Source: Microbacterium lacticum
GTDB lineage: Bacteria > Actinomycetota > Actinomycetes > Actinomycetales > Microbacteriaceae
Direction of reading: 5' to 3'
Assembly: GCF_006716815.1 (NCBI RefSeq)
Contig: NZ_VFPS01000005.1
Coordinates: forward strand, 62,001 to 126,000
DNA length: 64,000 nucleotides
This document shows positions 55,523 to 64,000 of the stretch, piece by piece. Position numbers and translations under genes: made by a program. The notes under the pieces are model-generated. The model searched no databases. It was not told the origin of the DNA and worked only from the letters and a program-made list of their open reading frames with translations. The number at the start of each line of letters is the position of its first letter. Positions within the stretch are counted from its first letter, which is position 1.

Positions 55523-57400
55523 TGGGGCGCATGCGGGCGATCATGGCGGCGGCCGTCGGGGCACGGGGATGGCTGCCGGCCCTGCGCGGTCGCGGCACTG
55601 CTGCTGACGGCGCTGCTGCGACCGGCGCCTGCGGCCCAGGCATCCGTCACGTCGTCTTCGTCGCACGCGACCGTCGCTCCGGTGGACGCCGCACCGGCCG
55701 GGGTCGATGACTTCACGTTCGACTCGTTCGACGCCGACTACACCCTGACGCGGGCGGATGACGGCACGAGCCGGCTGCGCGCGGTCGAGACGATCGTGGC
55801 GGTCTTCCCCGAGACCGACCAGAACCGCGGCATCCGCCGGGCGATCCCCGACACCTACCAGGGGCGGCCGCTGCGCGCGCACCTCGAGTCGATCACCGAC
55901 GAGAACGGGAACGCCCGGGCATCCGAGGTCGAAGACGTCGACGACGAGTTCTCGGTCGTCTCGCGCGCCGCCGGCTACGTGCACGGCCGACAGACCTACG
56001 TCATCACCTACACGCTCGAGAACGTCACCTACGACTTTCCCGACACCGGGCTCGAGTTCTTCTGGGATGTCAACGGCATCGAGTGGGCGCAGCCCTTCGG
56101 CGCCGTGACCGCGCGGCTGCACCTGTCGCCCGAGCTCGCCGCGGGGCTCACCGGCAGGTTCGCCTGCTATCAGGGCTCTCAGGGGGCGACGGATGCCTGT
56201 GCCTCGATCACACGCACCGACGAGGCCGGCGGCGGGGCGGTGGTCACGGCCACGGCGCAGGATCTCGCGCCGCACCAGACCCTCACGATGGCGGTCGGGT
56301 TCACACCGGGCACCTTCGCGGCGTTCGACGGCTCGTACTTCGCGACGCCGTTCGGATGGCTGCAGGCGCTCGCCGGCGTCGGCGCGCTGTGCGGGGCCGT
56401 GCTGGCCGTGCGCGCCCGCCGCGGGCCGCTGGCCGATGAGCCCGGACAGCCGACGATCATCGCCGAATACGATCCGCCGGCGACGGTCGACGCGCTCGAG
56501 AGCGCCGTGCTGCTCGGGTGGCAGAACAAGGGCATTCCGGCCGAGGTGCTCGAGCAGTCGGTCGCCGGTTCGATCCGCATCGTCGAGGGCGGGCGCAGCT
56601 GGACGGGCAAGCCCAAGCTCACCGCCGAGCTGGTCGACCCGTCGCGCGCCGACGGCGACGGGCGCATGCTGCTCGACGGGCTGTTTCCGCAGGGGCGGCC
56701 CGGCGACCAGTACGCGTTCGGGCGGCAGGACACGCGCTTCTCGGCGGCGGCGCAGAAGATCCTCGCCGCGGCCGATCGCGAGCTCACCACGCGCGGGCTC
56801 CGCCGCACCGTGCCCACCGGCACGCGGCTGTGGCCGATCCTGATAACGGGGCTGTCGGCGGTGCTCACGTTCGTGTTCGGGGCGGCGGCGATCGATCGGG
56901 GAACGCATGCGTTCGCGCCGGTGGCGGTGATCGTGGCATCCTGTGCCCTCGTCGTCATCGTGTGCATTCTGGTGGCGCGGCGCCCGCTCACCACGCGCGG
57001 CGCGGACACACGCGACCACCTGCGCGGGCTCGAGGAGTTCATCGGCTGGGCCGAGGCCGACCGCATCCGCGTGCTGCAGTCGCCGAGCGGCGCGGAGCGC
57101 GTGCCGGTCGACGTCGACGACCCGCGCCAGAAGCTGGCGTTGTACGAGAGGCTGCTGCCGTACGCCGTCGTGTTCGGGCAGGAGAAGGAGTGGTCGCGCC
57201 AGCTCGCCGCGCTCTACACGGCGGTCGGGGCGACGGGGCCGTACTGGTTCGCAGGCACCGGGCCGTTCGACGCGTCGTCGTTCTCGTCGGGCATCGGGTC
57301 GCTGTCGTCGGCGGCTTCATCGTCATCGTCGACCGGCGGATCGAGCGGCGGCGGATCTGCCGGTGGCGGCGGTGGCGGCGGCGGAGGCGGCGGCGTCTGA
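55523..57400 (+). CDS. DUF2207-domain membrane protein (signal region frameshifted)
   Basis: The product has a hydrophobic export segment (AVAALLLTALLRPAPAAQA), then the DUF2207 extracytoplasmic domain (RAVETIVAVFPETDQNRGIR, YVITYTLENVTYDFPDTGLE, FFWDVNGIEWAQPFG). A helix at about 290-305, the cytoplasmic domain and two more helices near 450-490 follow. The Ser/Gly-rich tail ends in a polyglycine run typical of the family. GGGAGGG precedes ATG 55523, but from there the frame must shift near 55585 to enter the mature frame. The unshifted frame needs a start further upstream (55493) with a poor N-region. Role in the envelope is unknown. Confidence 0.75.
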   Translation, partial: WGACGRSWRRPSGHGDGCRPCAVAALLLTALLRPAPAAQASVTSSSSHATVAPVDAAPAGVDDFTFDSFDADYTLTRADDGTSRLRAVETIVAVFPETDQNRGIRRAIPDTYQGRPLRAHLESITDENGNARASEVEDVDDEFSVVSRAAGYVHGRQTYVITYTLENVTYDFPDTGLEFFWDVNGIEWAQPFGAVTARLHLSPELAAGLTGRFACYQGSQGATDACASITRTDEAGGGAVVTATAQDLAPHQTLTMAVGFTPGTFAAFDGSYFATPFGWLQALAGVGALCGAVLAVRARRGPLADEPGQPTIIAEYDPPATVDALESAVLLGWQNKGIPAEVLEQSVAGSIRIVEGGRSWTGKPKLTAELVDPSRADGDGRMLLDGLFPQGRPGDQYAFGRQDTRFSAAAQKILAAADRELTTRGLRRTVPTGTRLWPILITGLSAVLTFVFGAAAIDRGTHAFAPVAVIVASCALVVIVCILVARRPLTTRGADTRDHLRGLEEFIGWAEADRIRVLQSPSGAERVPVDVDDPRQKLALYERLLPYAVVFGQEKEWSRQLAALYTAVGATGPYWFAGTGPFDASSFSSGIGSLSSAASSSSSTGGSSGGGSAGGGGGGGGGGGV

Positions 57401-57442
57401 CGCGCGGCGCGTTGGATGCCGGGGCGCGCGCGGACTCCGGCG

Positions 57443-57766
57443 TCAGGCGCCGGCGAGCCCCGCGCCGGGCTCGAGGATCTCGCGGAGCGTGGCGAGGTCG
57501 ATCGGGGTGTGGACCCCGTCGCTCGTCTTGGTGAGCGAGAAGCCGAGGTCGTGCTCGGTGAGGAACGCGATCGTCTTCTCGAGCCGCGGGGCGGCTGTGA
57601 TGTGCTCGCGGCCGAAGAGCGCCGCGGTGAACAGCGGCTCGCCGGCGAGGATCGAGCGGCGGAGTTCCGGTGTCGACCGCCCCGTGATGCGGTAGAGCGC
57701 CTGGAGCGGTGCGCTCGGCAGATCGGGCGCGCCGTCGAGGGTGAGGGAGATCGAGAGGTCGCTCAT
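57443..57766 (-). CDS. Hypothetical protein (107 aa)
   Basis: The 107-residue protein starts MSDLSISLTLDGAPDLPSAP and has LQALYRITGRSTPELRRSIL, AGEPLFTAALFGREHITAAP and DLATLREILEPG. The pattern of a short beta start followed by helices and the GRSTPELRRSI segment looks like a small regulatory or ribosome-associated domain, but no family is recognised. It is convergent with the DUF2207 gene. Confidence 0.6.
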   Translation of the reverse strand: MSDLSISLTLDGAPDLPSAPLQALYRITGRSTPELRRSILAGEPLFTAALFGREHITAAPRLEKTIAFLTEHDLGFSLTKTSDGVHTPIDLATLREILEPGAGLAGA

Positions 57767-57814
57767 GCGTTCAGTCCATCACACCCGGTCCGTCACTCGC
57801 CGGGCGACAGAGTG

Positions 57815-57846
57815 AGGGCCGGTCGGAGAGGCATCCGACCGGCCCT
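57815..57846. terminator. Long perfect hairpin, probable terminator
   Basis: AGGGCCGGTCGGA (57815-57827) pairs over 13 bp with TCCGACCGGCCCT (57834-57846) around a 6-nt loop. It lies at the boundary where GC content drops and the restriction-modification region begins. Confidence 0.65.
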
Positions 57847-58207
57847 TGTCCCTTGCACCAAGAGTGTCCTGCAATCACATGTCGGCAGCTGCCACAGCAA
57901 AACAACTACCGTGCGAGCACTCTATAACGGAAAGGTAACGGCCCACAAGCGTTCGTCGTTATCTTTCTGAGTGTTGACCTTGGCGATCTACTGCCAGCCT
58001 CCGCGCCGGATCTTTCAGCCCAATAGTCGACTCTCGGGGCCCGAAACTTGCATCCACGCGCACCTCGCGCTCTCGTCGGAGTCGACGGGACTCGATGACA
58101 GCGTGGACATCTCCGACGTCAGATGCGAAACTACTCGGTTCGGAATCGGGAGGTCGCAATGCGGGTCAAAGGCCAGTCAGAGGATTGCGAACGCATCAAT
58201 CAGGGTG
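57847..58207. other. Gene-free lower-GC stretch before the restriction island
   Basis: Between the hairpin and the start of the 58208 ORF I see no convincing gene. The frame that is open here has poor codon usage and mixes His, Ser and Cys without pattern. It may contain the promoter of the next gene and an integration junction. Confidence 0.5.
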
Positions 58208-58621
58208 ATGATCGAGCGCGCCAGGGAGACGGCGCCATCCGAGCCCGGCGTCTACAAGATGCCGTGCGGTGAGTGCGTGGTCGACTTCTTCATCACCGCC
58301 GGGGGAGAGGAGCGTTGGCTCGTCGCAGGCGACGGCCACTCCTGTACGCGGGAGTCGGTCGTGGTCGCGCGTCACGGTGAGCATCCCTGGGTGCGTCTCT
58401 ACTCGCTCGCCGACGCCGCAGCGGAGATCGCAAGACTCGCCGCGCTGAGCGACGGCGATCTGCATCATGTCGTAGCGGGCCTGATCGAGTCGATCGATGA
58501 TCGTGAGGTCGAGATCATCGCGCGTGAACGCGCCGGGATGCGCGAGGTACCGCGCGCAGAGGTCGCCGATCGCTTCGGGGTCGAGCTCGGCGACGAGCGG
58601 GACCCAGCCCCCGACGCGTGA
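58208..58621 (+). CDS. Hypothetical protein next to hsdM (137 aa)
   Basis: From ATG 58208 the product reads MIERARETAPSEPGVYKMPC, GECVVDFFITAGGEERWLVA, GDGHSCTRESVVVARHGEHP and WVRLYSLADAAAEIARLAAL, ending with an acidic tail. A GTG one codon upstream is an alternative start. It has four cysteines but no classic zinc motif. It lies 155 nt before hsdM on the same strand and in similar lower-GC DNA, so it may have arrived with the restriction locus. No function is recognised. Confidence 0.5.
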   Translation: MIERARETAPSEPGVYKMPCGECVVDFFITAGGEERWLVAGDGHSCTRESVVVARHGEHPWVRLYSLADAAAEIARLAALSDGDLHHVVAGLIESIDDREVEIIARERAGMREVPRAEVADRFGVELGDERDPAPDA

Positions 58622-58775
58622 GCGCTTATCAGTCAGCGAGAAGGTGGCACCCACCGCTTGCCCGTTCGCCACGCGCGACGTCCATCCCGGACCACGTCCG
58701 CCCGTCGCGATAACGTGACATTCATCCCGTGTAGTGAGAGTCAGGAGCTACGGTGCTCCGTCGAGAGAGTATGAG

Positions 58776-60341
58776 ATGGCCCGAGTAGCGAAACCGAAGC
58801 CCCAGAAGTCTCTGGAGCAGACCCTCTGGGAGGCCGCCGACAAGCTGCGTGGGAACCAGGAGCCGAGCGAGTACAAGCACGTCGTGCTCGGGCTCGTGTT
58901 CCTCAAGTACATCTCCGACCGCTTCGAAGAGCGTCGCAGTGCCCTTGAGGGTGAGCTGGTTGCCGAGGGGATCAAGCCCGAGCGACTCGCCTCCTTCTTC
59001 GAGGACCGTGACGAGTACACCAGCCACAACGTGTTCTGGGTGCCGGAGTTGGCGCGGTGGGGATACATCCAGTCAGTCGCGAAGCAATCCGAGATCGGGC
59101 AGCAGATCGACCAGGCTATGGATCTCATCGAGAAGGAGAACCCATCGCTTCGCGGCGTGCTCCCGCGCAACTACGGGCGCGATGGTCTCGACAAGCGTCG
59201 CCTCGGTGAGTTGGTCGACCTTATCGGCTCCATCGGCTTCACCGCGACCGACGATCACGGTGCGGACGACGTGCTGGGTCGCGTCTACGAGTACTTCCTC
59301 GGGCAGTTCGCCGGCAAGGAGACTGGCAAGGACGCCGGAGCGTTCTACACGCCCCGTTCGGTCGTCAAGACGCTCGTCGAGATGCTGGAACCGTACAAGG
59401 GACGTGTCTACGACCCTGCGGCTGGCTCTGGTGGCATGTTCGTGCAGTCCGCGGAGTTCGTGCGGGCGCACGGTGGCAAGCGCACCGACATTTCTGTCTA
59501 CGGGCAGGAGTTCACGGACACGACGTGGAAGCTCGCCAAGATGAACCTCGCGCTTCGAGGCATCGAGGCCGACCTCGGGCCGCGTTCCGACGACTCGTTC
59601 ACCGCAGATCTGCACCCCGACCTGCGCGCCGACTTCGTCATCGCCAACCCTCCCTTCAACGTTTCAGACTGGTGGGACGCGAAGCTCGCCGACGATCCGC
59701 GCTGGAAGTACGGCACCCCGCCGCAGGGCAACGCCAACTTCGCATGGGTGCAGCACTTCATCTATCACCTGAGCCCGAAGGGCACGGCAGGCTTTGTACT
59801 TGCGAACGGGTCGCTGTCATCGAAGAGCGGGGGCGAGGGTGAGATCCGGCGCAAGCTCGTTGAGGCCGAGCTCGTGGACTGCATCGTCGCGATGCCCGAC
59901 AAGCTGTTCTTCAACACCGGGATCCCCGTCTCACTCTGGTTTGTGAGTAGGGACCGCCACGGCAACGGGCACCGTGAGCGTCGCGGTGAAGTTCTCTTCA
60001 TCGACGCGCGGAAGCTCGGCAGGATGGAGTCTCGTCGGCTGCGAGTGCTTAGCGAAGACGATGTCCAGAAGATTGCGGGCACTTACCATGCCTGGCGCAA
60101 CCACGACGGCGGTTACGAGGACGTCGCTGGGTTCGCCAAGGCAGCGACGTTGAGCGATATTGCGGAGCACGACTTCGTGCTGACGCCGGGCCGGTATGTT
60201 GGCACGGAAGAGGCCGAGGAAGACGACGAGCCGATCGCGGACAAGATCGAGCGTCTCACCAGCGAACTACTGGCCGAGTTCGAGCGTGGGCATGCTCTTG
60301 AGGCCGAAGTCCGGAGACGCCTCACGGGACTCAAAGCATGA
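58776..60341 (+). CDS. hsdM: Type I restriction-modification system, methyltransferase subunit HsdM
   Basis: The 521-residue protein has the HsdM N-terminal domain ([32 protein letters not shown]) and a SAM-binding methylase core: [17 protein letters not shown], motif I PAAGSGG (214-220) and motif IV NPPF (291-294). The last is diagnostic of N6-adenine methylation. The C-terminal [20 protein letters not shown] helix pairs with HsdS. It would methylate adenine in the sequence chosen by HsdS. The start is ATG 58776 ([10 protein letters not shown]). It overlaps hsdS by 4 nt (ATGA). No hsdR is seen in this window. Confidence 0.95.
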   Translation: MARVAKPKPQKSLEQTLWEAADKLRGNQEPSEYKHVVLGLVFLKYISDRFEERRSALEGELVAEGIKPERLASFFEDRDEYTSHNVFWVPELARWGYIQSVAKQSEIGQQIDQAMDLIEKENPSLRGVLPRNYGRDGLDKRRLGELVDLIGSIGFTATDDHGADDVLGRVYEYFLGQFAGKETGKDAGAFYTPRSVVKTLVEMLEPYKGRVYDPAAGSGGMFVQSAEFVRAHGGKRTDISVYGQEFTDTTWKLAKMNLALRGIEADLGPRSDDSFTADLHPDLRADFVIANPPFNVSDWWDAKLADDPRWKYGTPPQGNANFAWVQHFIYHLSPKGTAGFVLANGSLSSKSGGEGEIRRKLVEAELVDCIVAMPDKLFFNTGIPVSLWFVSRDRHGNGHRERRGEVLFIDARKLGRMESRRLRVLSEDDVQKIAGTYHAWRNHDGGYEDVAGFAKAATLSDIAEHDFVLTPGRYVGTEEAEEDDEPIADKIERLTSELLAEFERGHALEAEVRRRLTGLKA

Positions 60342-60601
60342 CGACAACGTTCGCTGATTTGATTCAGCGTGGGACACTCATCTTGAACGACGGGTACCGC
60401 ACGAAGCAGGCTGAGCTGGCACCATCGGGCATCCCTATTCTCAGAGTCGCCGAGATCGGTGATGGCTTTTTGGCTCCCAAGTCGGAAGATCGAATCGGCG
60501 AGGAATACCGGGACGTGATCGGCGTCAAGCTTTCACGTGCCGGAGATGTTCTCCTTACGACTAAGGGGACTGTCGGTCGCAGAGCGATCGTTCCGGAATC
60601 G
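60338..60601 (+). pseudogene. hsdS: Type I specificity subunit HsdS, truncated by ISL3
   Basis: ATG 60338 opens [20 protein letters not shown], then PSGIPILRVAEIGDGFLAPK and GVKLSRAGDVLLTTKGTVGR. These are typical of the first target-recognition domain of HsdS. After about 87 residues the gene is interrupted by the ISL3 element at 60602. The second half is not found on the other side of the IS. Without HsdS the methylase has no target specificity. Confidence 0.88.
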
Positions 60602-62090
60602 GGCTCTTCGGACTTTAGGTGGGGGTGGTGGGGTCGAGGCCGCCGGCGATGAGGAGCATGCGGAGTCGGTAGTTGTCGTAGTTGCGGAAGCCGCGGGCGA
60701 CGCGGCGGGCGAGTTCGATGAGGCCGTTCACGGCCTCGGTGCCGCCGTTGGATGACCGGTCGGTATCCCAGTAGGACAGGAACGCGGCCCGCCACTGACG
60801 CAGGGTGCGGCCGAGTCGGGCGATCTCGGGGATCGGGCAGGTCGGGAGCGATTCGAGCACGTGCTCGGCGATCTTGCGCCCGGTGGCGAGGTCGGCATGC
60901 CGGTAGGCGTCGCGGAGTTGCTGCGCGGCCTGCCAGGCGACGTCGACCTCGACGTGCTCCTCGCGCTGCGTGAACGCGGCATCGAGCCGGGCCTTCTGCC
61001 GGTCGGTGAGTCGTTCCTGCCCGGCGCGGAGGATGTTGCGGATCCCGTAGAGCGCATCACCTCTGCGTCCGCGGTGCCCGAGGGTGTCTTGCTGGACGCG
61101 GCGGCGGACCTCATCGACCGCGGTGGTGCCGAGCTTGACGACGTGGAACGCGTCGAGCACCGCGACGGTATCGTCGAGCTCGTCGTCGAGGGCCTTCTTG
61201 TAGCCGGCGAACGGGTCCAGCGTCGCGACCTGCACCCCGTCGCGGAACTCCTGCCCGCGCTCTTGCAGCCAGTCGGCGTAGGCCTTCGCGCTGCGCCCGG
61301 GCACGAGGTCCAGCAGGCGGGCCCTCACCCGCCCGGACGCATCGCGCGACAGGTCGACCATCCCGGTCAGTTCCTTCGGACCCCGCCCGCCATCGGCGAC
61401 GGGTCTGGTGGACACGTGGTGCCAGAGGTGCTCGTCGACGCCGAGCGTGGTGACCCCGTCGAAGCGGGACCCGTCCGCGGCGCGCGTCTCGAGCACCGGC
61501 CTGACGTGTCGCCAGACCGTGCGCCACGACACCCCGAGCTGGCGGGCGACGCCCTGCACCGACGCGTTCTCCCTCCGCATCTGCCCCACCGCCCAGATCA
61601 CCGCTCGGGCCGTGAGCTTGGCGCGAGGCGCGGCGACCAGAGCGTTCTGCTCGGTGAACGACTCCCTCGGGCACGCCTCATCAGCGCACCGGAACCTGCG
61701 CTTGCGCCACCGGACCCGCACCGCAGCGGCGCTCATCGGCGCATCGACCAGCACGAGCGCCTTCCGGCCCCGCGACTCGGCGACCTGCCCGCACCCCGGG
61801 CACCCGACCGGCCCCGGCGGGGACTCGACGTCGATCAGGAGCACGCCGTCGCGGCAGCGCTCGACAGCCACCACGTGCAGCCCGCCGAGGCCGACGAGCA
61901 CATCGCAGCGATCACAGTAGACAGCAGAAGACGGGCACGCAGCGGCGCACCCCGTAGCATCGGGCACGGGTCGAGGTCTCCGAACGGAAAGGAAGCTTGA
62001 TCGCTACCGATCCTCGGGGCCTCGACCCGCCCCACCCCGTCACCACGCGGCCCCGCACATCACCCACCCCCACCTAAAGTCCGAAGAGCC
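60602..62090 (-). mobile_element. ISL3-family element copy 3 (1489 bp)
   Basis: Same ends and length as the copy at 34245. The 8-bp flanks differ (CGGAATCG left, AGATAGGC right), so this is not a simple insertion. The right side has probably been replaced by deletion or recombination, consistent with the loss of the rest of hsdS. Confidence 0.92.
60615..61967 (-). CDS. ISL3-family transposase (copy 3)
   Basis: Product matches the 450-residue transposase of copy 1 by eye, including the zinc-ribbon (CPGCGQVAES), HTH and DDE motifs (GVDEHLWHHV, VLDAFHVVKLG, SSNGGTEAVNG) and the C-terminus LIAGGLDPTTPT. Probably active. Confidence 0.93.
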   Translation of the reverse strand: MPDATGCAAACPSSAVYCDRCDVLVGLGGLHVVAVERCRDGVLLIDVESPPGPVGCPGCGQVAESRGRKALVLVDAPMSAAAVRVRWRKRRFRCADEACPRESFTEQNALVAAPRAKLTARAVIWAVGQMRRENASVQGVARQLGVSWRTVWRHVRPVLETRAADGSRFDGVTTLGVDEHLWHHVSTRPVADGGRGPKELTGMVDLSRDASGRVRARLLDLVPGRSAKAYADWLQERGQEFRDGVQVATLDPFAGYKKALDDELDDTVAVLDAFHVVKLGTTAVDEVRRRVQQDTLGHRGRRGDALYGIRNILRAGQERLTDRQKARLDAAFTQREEHVEVDVAWQAAQQLRDAYRHADLATGRKIAEHVLESLPTCPIPEIARLGRTLRQWRAAFLSYWDTDRSSNGGTEAVNGLIELARRVARGFRNYDNYRLRMLLIAGGLDPTTPT

Positions 62091-62095
62091 AGATA

Positions 62096-63466
62096 GGCTC
62101 TGCGCATTCTGGGTGGGGTGAGGCGCTCGGGCGTGGCGTGACGGGGTGAGGTGGGTCGAGGCCCGGAGGATCGGTAGCGACCAAGCAACCTGTTCGTCCG
62201 GAGACCTCGACCCGTGCCTGATGCTACGCGCTGCGCCGCCGCGCGCCCATGTTCTGCTGTCTACTGTGATCGCTGCGACCTGCTCGTCGGACTCGACGGG
62301 CTCCGGGTGGCCGGGGTCGAGCGTCGCGGCGATGGCGTGCTCGTGATCGATGCCGAGTCGCCGCCGGGTCCGGTCGGCTGCCCTGAGTGCGGAGTGGTCG
62401 CGGAGTCGGCGGGACGGAAGGTGCTCGTTCTGACGGACGCCCCGATGGGCGGTACTCCGGTTCGGGTCCGGTGGCGCAAGCGCCGCTGGCGGTGTCGCCA
62501 GGACGGGTGCGGGGTGCGCTCATTCACGGAGCAGAACCCGGCCGTCGCGGCGGCGAACAAAGCGCTGACGGCTCGCGCGGTGGCGTGGGCGGTGGTGCAG
62601 ATGCGCCGCGAGAACGCGTCAGTGCGCGGTGTCGCTCGGCAGCTGCGCGTCGCGTGGCCGCACGGTCTGGACGCACGTGGAGGCCGAGTTACAGCGCCGC
62701 GAGCAGGACCCTGGCCGGTTCGATGGCGTCGAGGTGCTCGGCGTGGACGAGCACCTGTGGCATCACGTGTCCACGAAGCCCGTCGCCGACGGCGGGCGCG
62801 GTCCGAAGGAGCTGACCGGGATGGTCGACCTGACCCGAGACGCCACGGGACGCGTGCGGGCGCGACTGCTGGACCTGGTGCCAGGTCGATCCTCGAAGGC
62901 GTACGCAGACTGGATCAAGGAGCGGGACGAGCAGTTCCGTGCCGGGGTGAAGATCGCAGCTCTTGACCCGTTCGCCGGCTACAAGAAGGCCCTCGACGAC
63001 GAACTCGACGACGCGACCGCGGTGCTGGACGCGTTCCACGTCGTCAAGCTCGGCACCGCCGCGGTTGATGACGTCCGTCGCCGCGTCCAGCAAGACACCC
63101 TCGGACATCGCGGCCGCAAGGGAGATCCGCTCTACGGGATCCGCAACATCCTCCGCGCCGGACGGGAGCGCCTCACCGACAGGCAGCGGTCCCGGCTCGA
63201 CGCGGCGTTCGCGACGAGAGAGGAGCACGTTGAAGTTGAAGTCGCCTGGCACGCCGCCCAGCAGCTCCGCGACGCCTACCGGCACCCCAACCTGGTCGAA
63301 GGGCACAAGATCGCCGAGAAGGTTCTCGAATCGTTCCCGTCCTGCCCGATCCCCGAAATCGCCCGCCTCGGCCGCACCCTCACCCAGTGGCGAGCCGCGT
63401 TCCTGGCCTACTGGGCGACAGGACGCTCATCCAACGGCGGCACCGAGGCCGTGAACGGGCTCATCG
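62096..63466 (+). mobile_element. Decayed ISL3-family relative, right end lost
   Basis: The left end reads GGCTCTGCGCATTCTGGGTG, a diverged form of the ISL3 end, 5 nt after the end of copy 3. The transposase region follows on the + strand. The homology stops at about 63466, before the expected terminal repeat, where unrelated sequence begins. Confidence 0.75.
62214..63466 (+). pseudogene. ISL3-family transposase, frameshifted and truncated
   Basis: From GTG 62214 the frame encodes MPDATRCAAARPCSAVYCDR, CPECGVVAES and VRGVARQLRVAW. One extra C at about 62658 then shifts the frame. The second frame continues RTVWTHVEAELQRREQDPGR, VLGVDEHLWHHVSTKPVADG and VLDAFHVVKLGTAAVDDVRR, and ends at SSNGGTEAVNGLIE. 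The last about 25 residues are replaced by unrelated codons. It is clearly related to, but diverged from, the three intact copies, so it represents an older ISL3 lineage. Confidence 0.88.
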
Positions 63467-63575
63467 AACCTGGATCGTGTCACCGTCGGGTGATTTCGCG
63501 GGTTGAGGATCGTTGAGGCTTGATTTTCCGGGGGTGCTGGTGCCTCGTGCGGGGCACTAATGGCGTCGATCTAGA
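63467..63575. other. Short junction region without a gene
   Basis: This roughly 110-bp stretch follows the truncated ISL3 relative and precedes the IS481 copy. I see no coding frame. A CGGGTGATTTCGCGGGTTGA-type sequence could be the end of another, unidentified element. It ends with the TCTAGA target of the IS481 copy. Confidence 0.5.
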
Positions 63576-64000
63576 TGTACTGACCTCGACCGTTGTTGAT
63601 TCGGTCGATGGGGGTTTTGCCTCCGATGCCGAGGTGGTGCCTGTCTAGGTTGTAGTAGTCGAGCCAGGTCGTCAACCCTGCTTTTCGGTCGTCGTTCGAG
63701 CTCCAGGGGCGGGCGTAGGCCCACTCGGTGGCGAGGGTGCGGTTGAGGCGTTCGACTTTCCCGTTGGTCCAGGGGCAGTGCGGTTTGATGAACCGCTGTC
63801 GGATGCCGTGCGCGTCGACCACGGCCTTGAACGCGGCCGAGTGGCGGTAAGCGAACGCGTTGTCGCTGATGACGCGTTCGACCTTGACGCCGAGGCGCGC
63901 GTAGAACGCGATCGCGCGGTCGAGGACGCCCGCCGCGGTGGTGCCTTTCTCGTCGTCGTGGATCTCCGCGTAAGCAACTCGGGAATGGTCGTCGATGACG
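63571..64000 (-). CDS. IS481-family transposase (type B, copy 4), C-terminal part
   Basis: The reverse-strand frame covers the catalytic core from DDHSRVAYAEIHDDEK through ISDNAFAYR and GKVERLNRTLATEWAYARP to the end RINNGRGQYI. It is open at the window edge. The TAG stop at 63571-63573 lies in the TCTAGA target. The sequence is a mosaic: Thr and Asp as in copies 1-2 at one patch and GVKVERV as in copy 3 at the next. Confidence 0.92.
   Translation of the reverse strand, partial: VIDDHSRVAYAEIHDDEKGTTAAGVLDRAIAFYARLGVKVERVISDNAFAYRHSAAFKAVVDAHGIRQRFIKPHCPWTNGKVERLNRTLATEWAYARPWSSNDDRKAGLTTWLDYYNLDRHHLGIGGKTPIDRINNGRGQYI
63576..64000 (-). mobile_element. IS481-family element, type B copy 4, partial (runs off window)
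   Basis: The right-end inverted repeat TGTACTGACCTCGACCGTTG starts at 63576, in reverse orientation to the other type B copies. The flank TCTAGA (63570-63575) is an NCTAGN target. The other end is outside the window. Confidence 0.92.

Overview
The window is very GC-rich DNA from an actinobacterium. The frequent GATGCC words, the small DUF7882-type genes, the DUF2207 and DUF2804 proteins and the many leaderless transcripts point to the family Microbacteriaceae, most likely a Microbacterium relative. This is inferred from gene content and base composition; no search was run.

Layout. 1-13.7 kb is chromosomal backbone: a cut-off ROK kinase, a fatty-acid desaturase, small unknown genes and a sulfur block (two rhodanese-type proteins, flavin reductase, O-acetylhomoserine sulfhydrylase, a cysteine/cystathionine synthase behind a tiny cysteine-rich leader peptide, cystathionine gamma-synthase). 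13.7-25.5 kb holds an IS481 copy, a triple palindromic repeat, a FUSC protein and a PadR/ABC export operon whose permease is split by a small low-GC insert carrying a secreted protein and an overlapping partner gene. It continues with a second sulfurtransferase, a zinc dehydrogenase and an aldose epimerase.

25.5-33.8 kb follows a tRNA-Arg(ACG). It holds a DDE transposase gene split by two tandem IS481 elements, then a low-GC cluster built around an XRE-ImmA/IrrE protein. 33.9-40.5 kb is a nest of insertions: an ISL3 composite transposon with a toxin-like gene fragment, then two IS481 elements, all inside one lipoprotein gene whose halves now lie 5.6 kb apart. 40.0-43.8 kb has a truncated response regulator, an ArsR repressor, a PadR-chrA chromate operon and a VIT1/CCC1 transporter. 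43.7-57.8 kb returns to backbone: peptidase E, a sugar isomerase/dehydrogenase pair, a MarR/reductase divergon, an amylosucrase, serine deaminase, an ABC transporter with internal deletions and a DUF2207 protein. 57.9-64.0 kb is a broken type I restriction locus (hsdM, hsdS cut by ISL3), a decayed ISL3 relative and a fourth IS481 copy running off the end.

The overall picture is a genome under IS expansion and gene decay. There are seven IS481-family copies of three types, three near-identical ISL3 copies plus one decayed relative, at least two nonsense-interrupted genes, one frameshifted fusion and several genes with internal deletions. The most interesting signals are the cysteine leader before the cysteine synthase gene, the secreted-protein/partner cassette in the ABC permease, the ImmA cluster, and IS481 transposases whose stop codon is supplied by the duplicated CTAG target.
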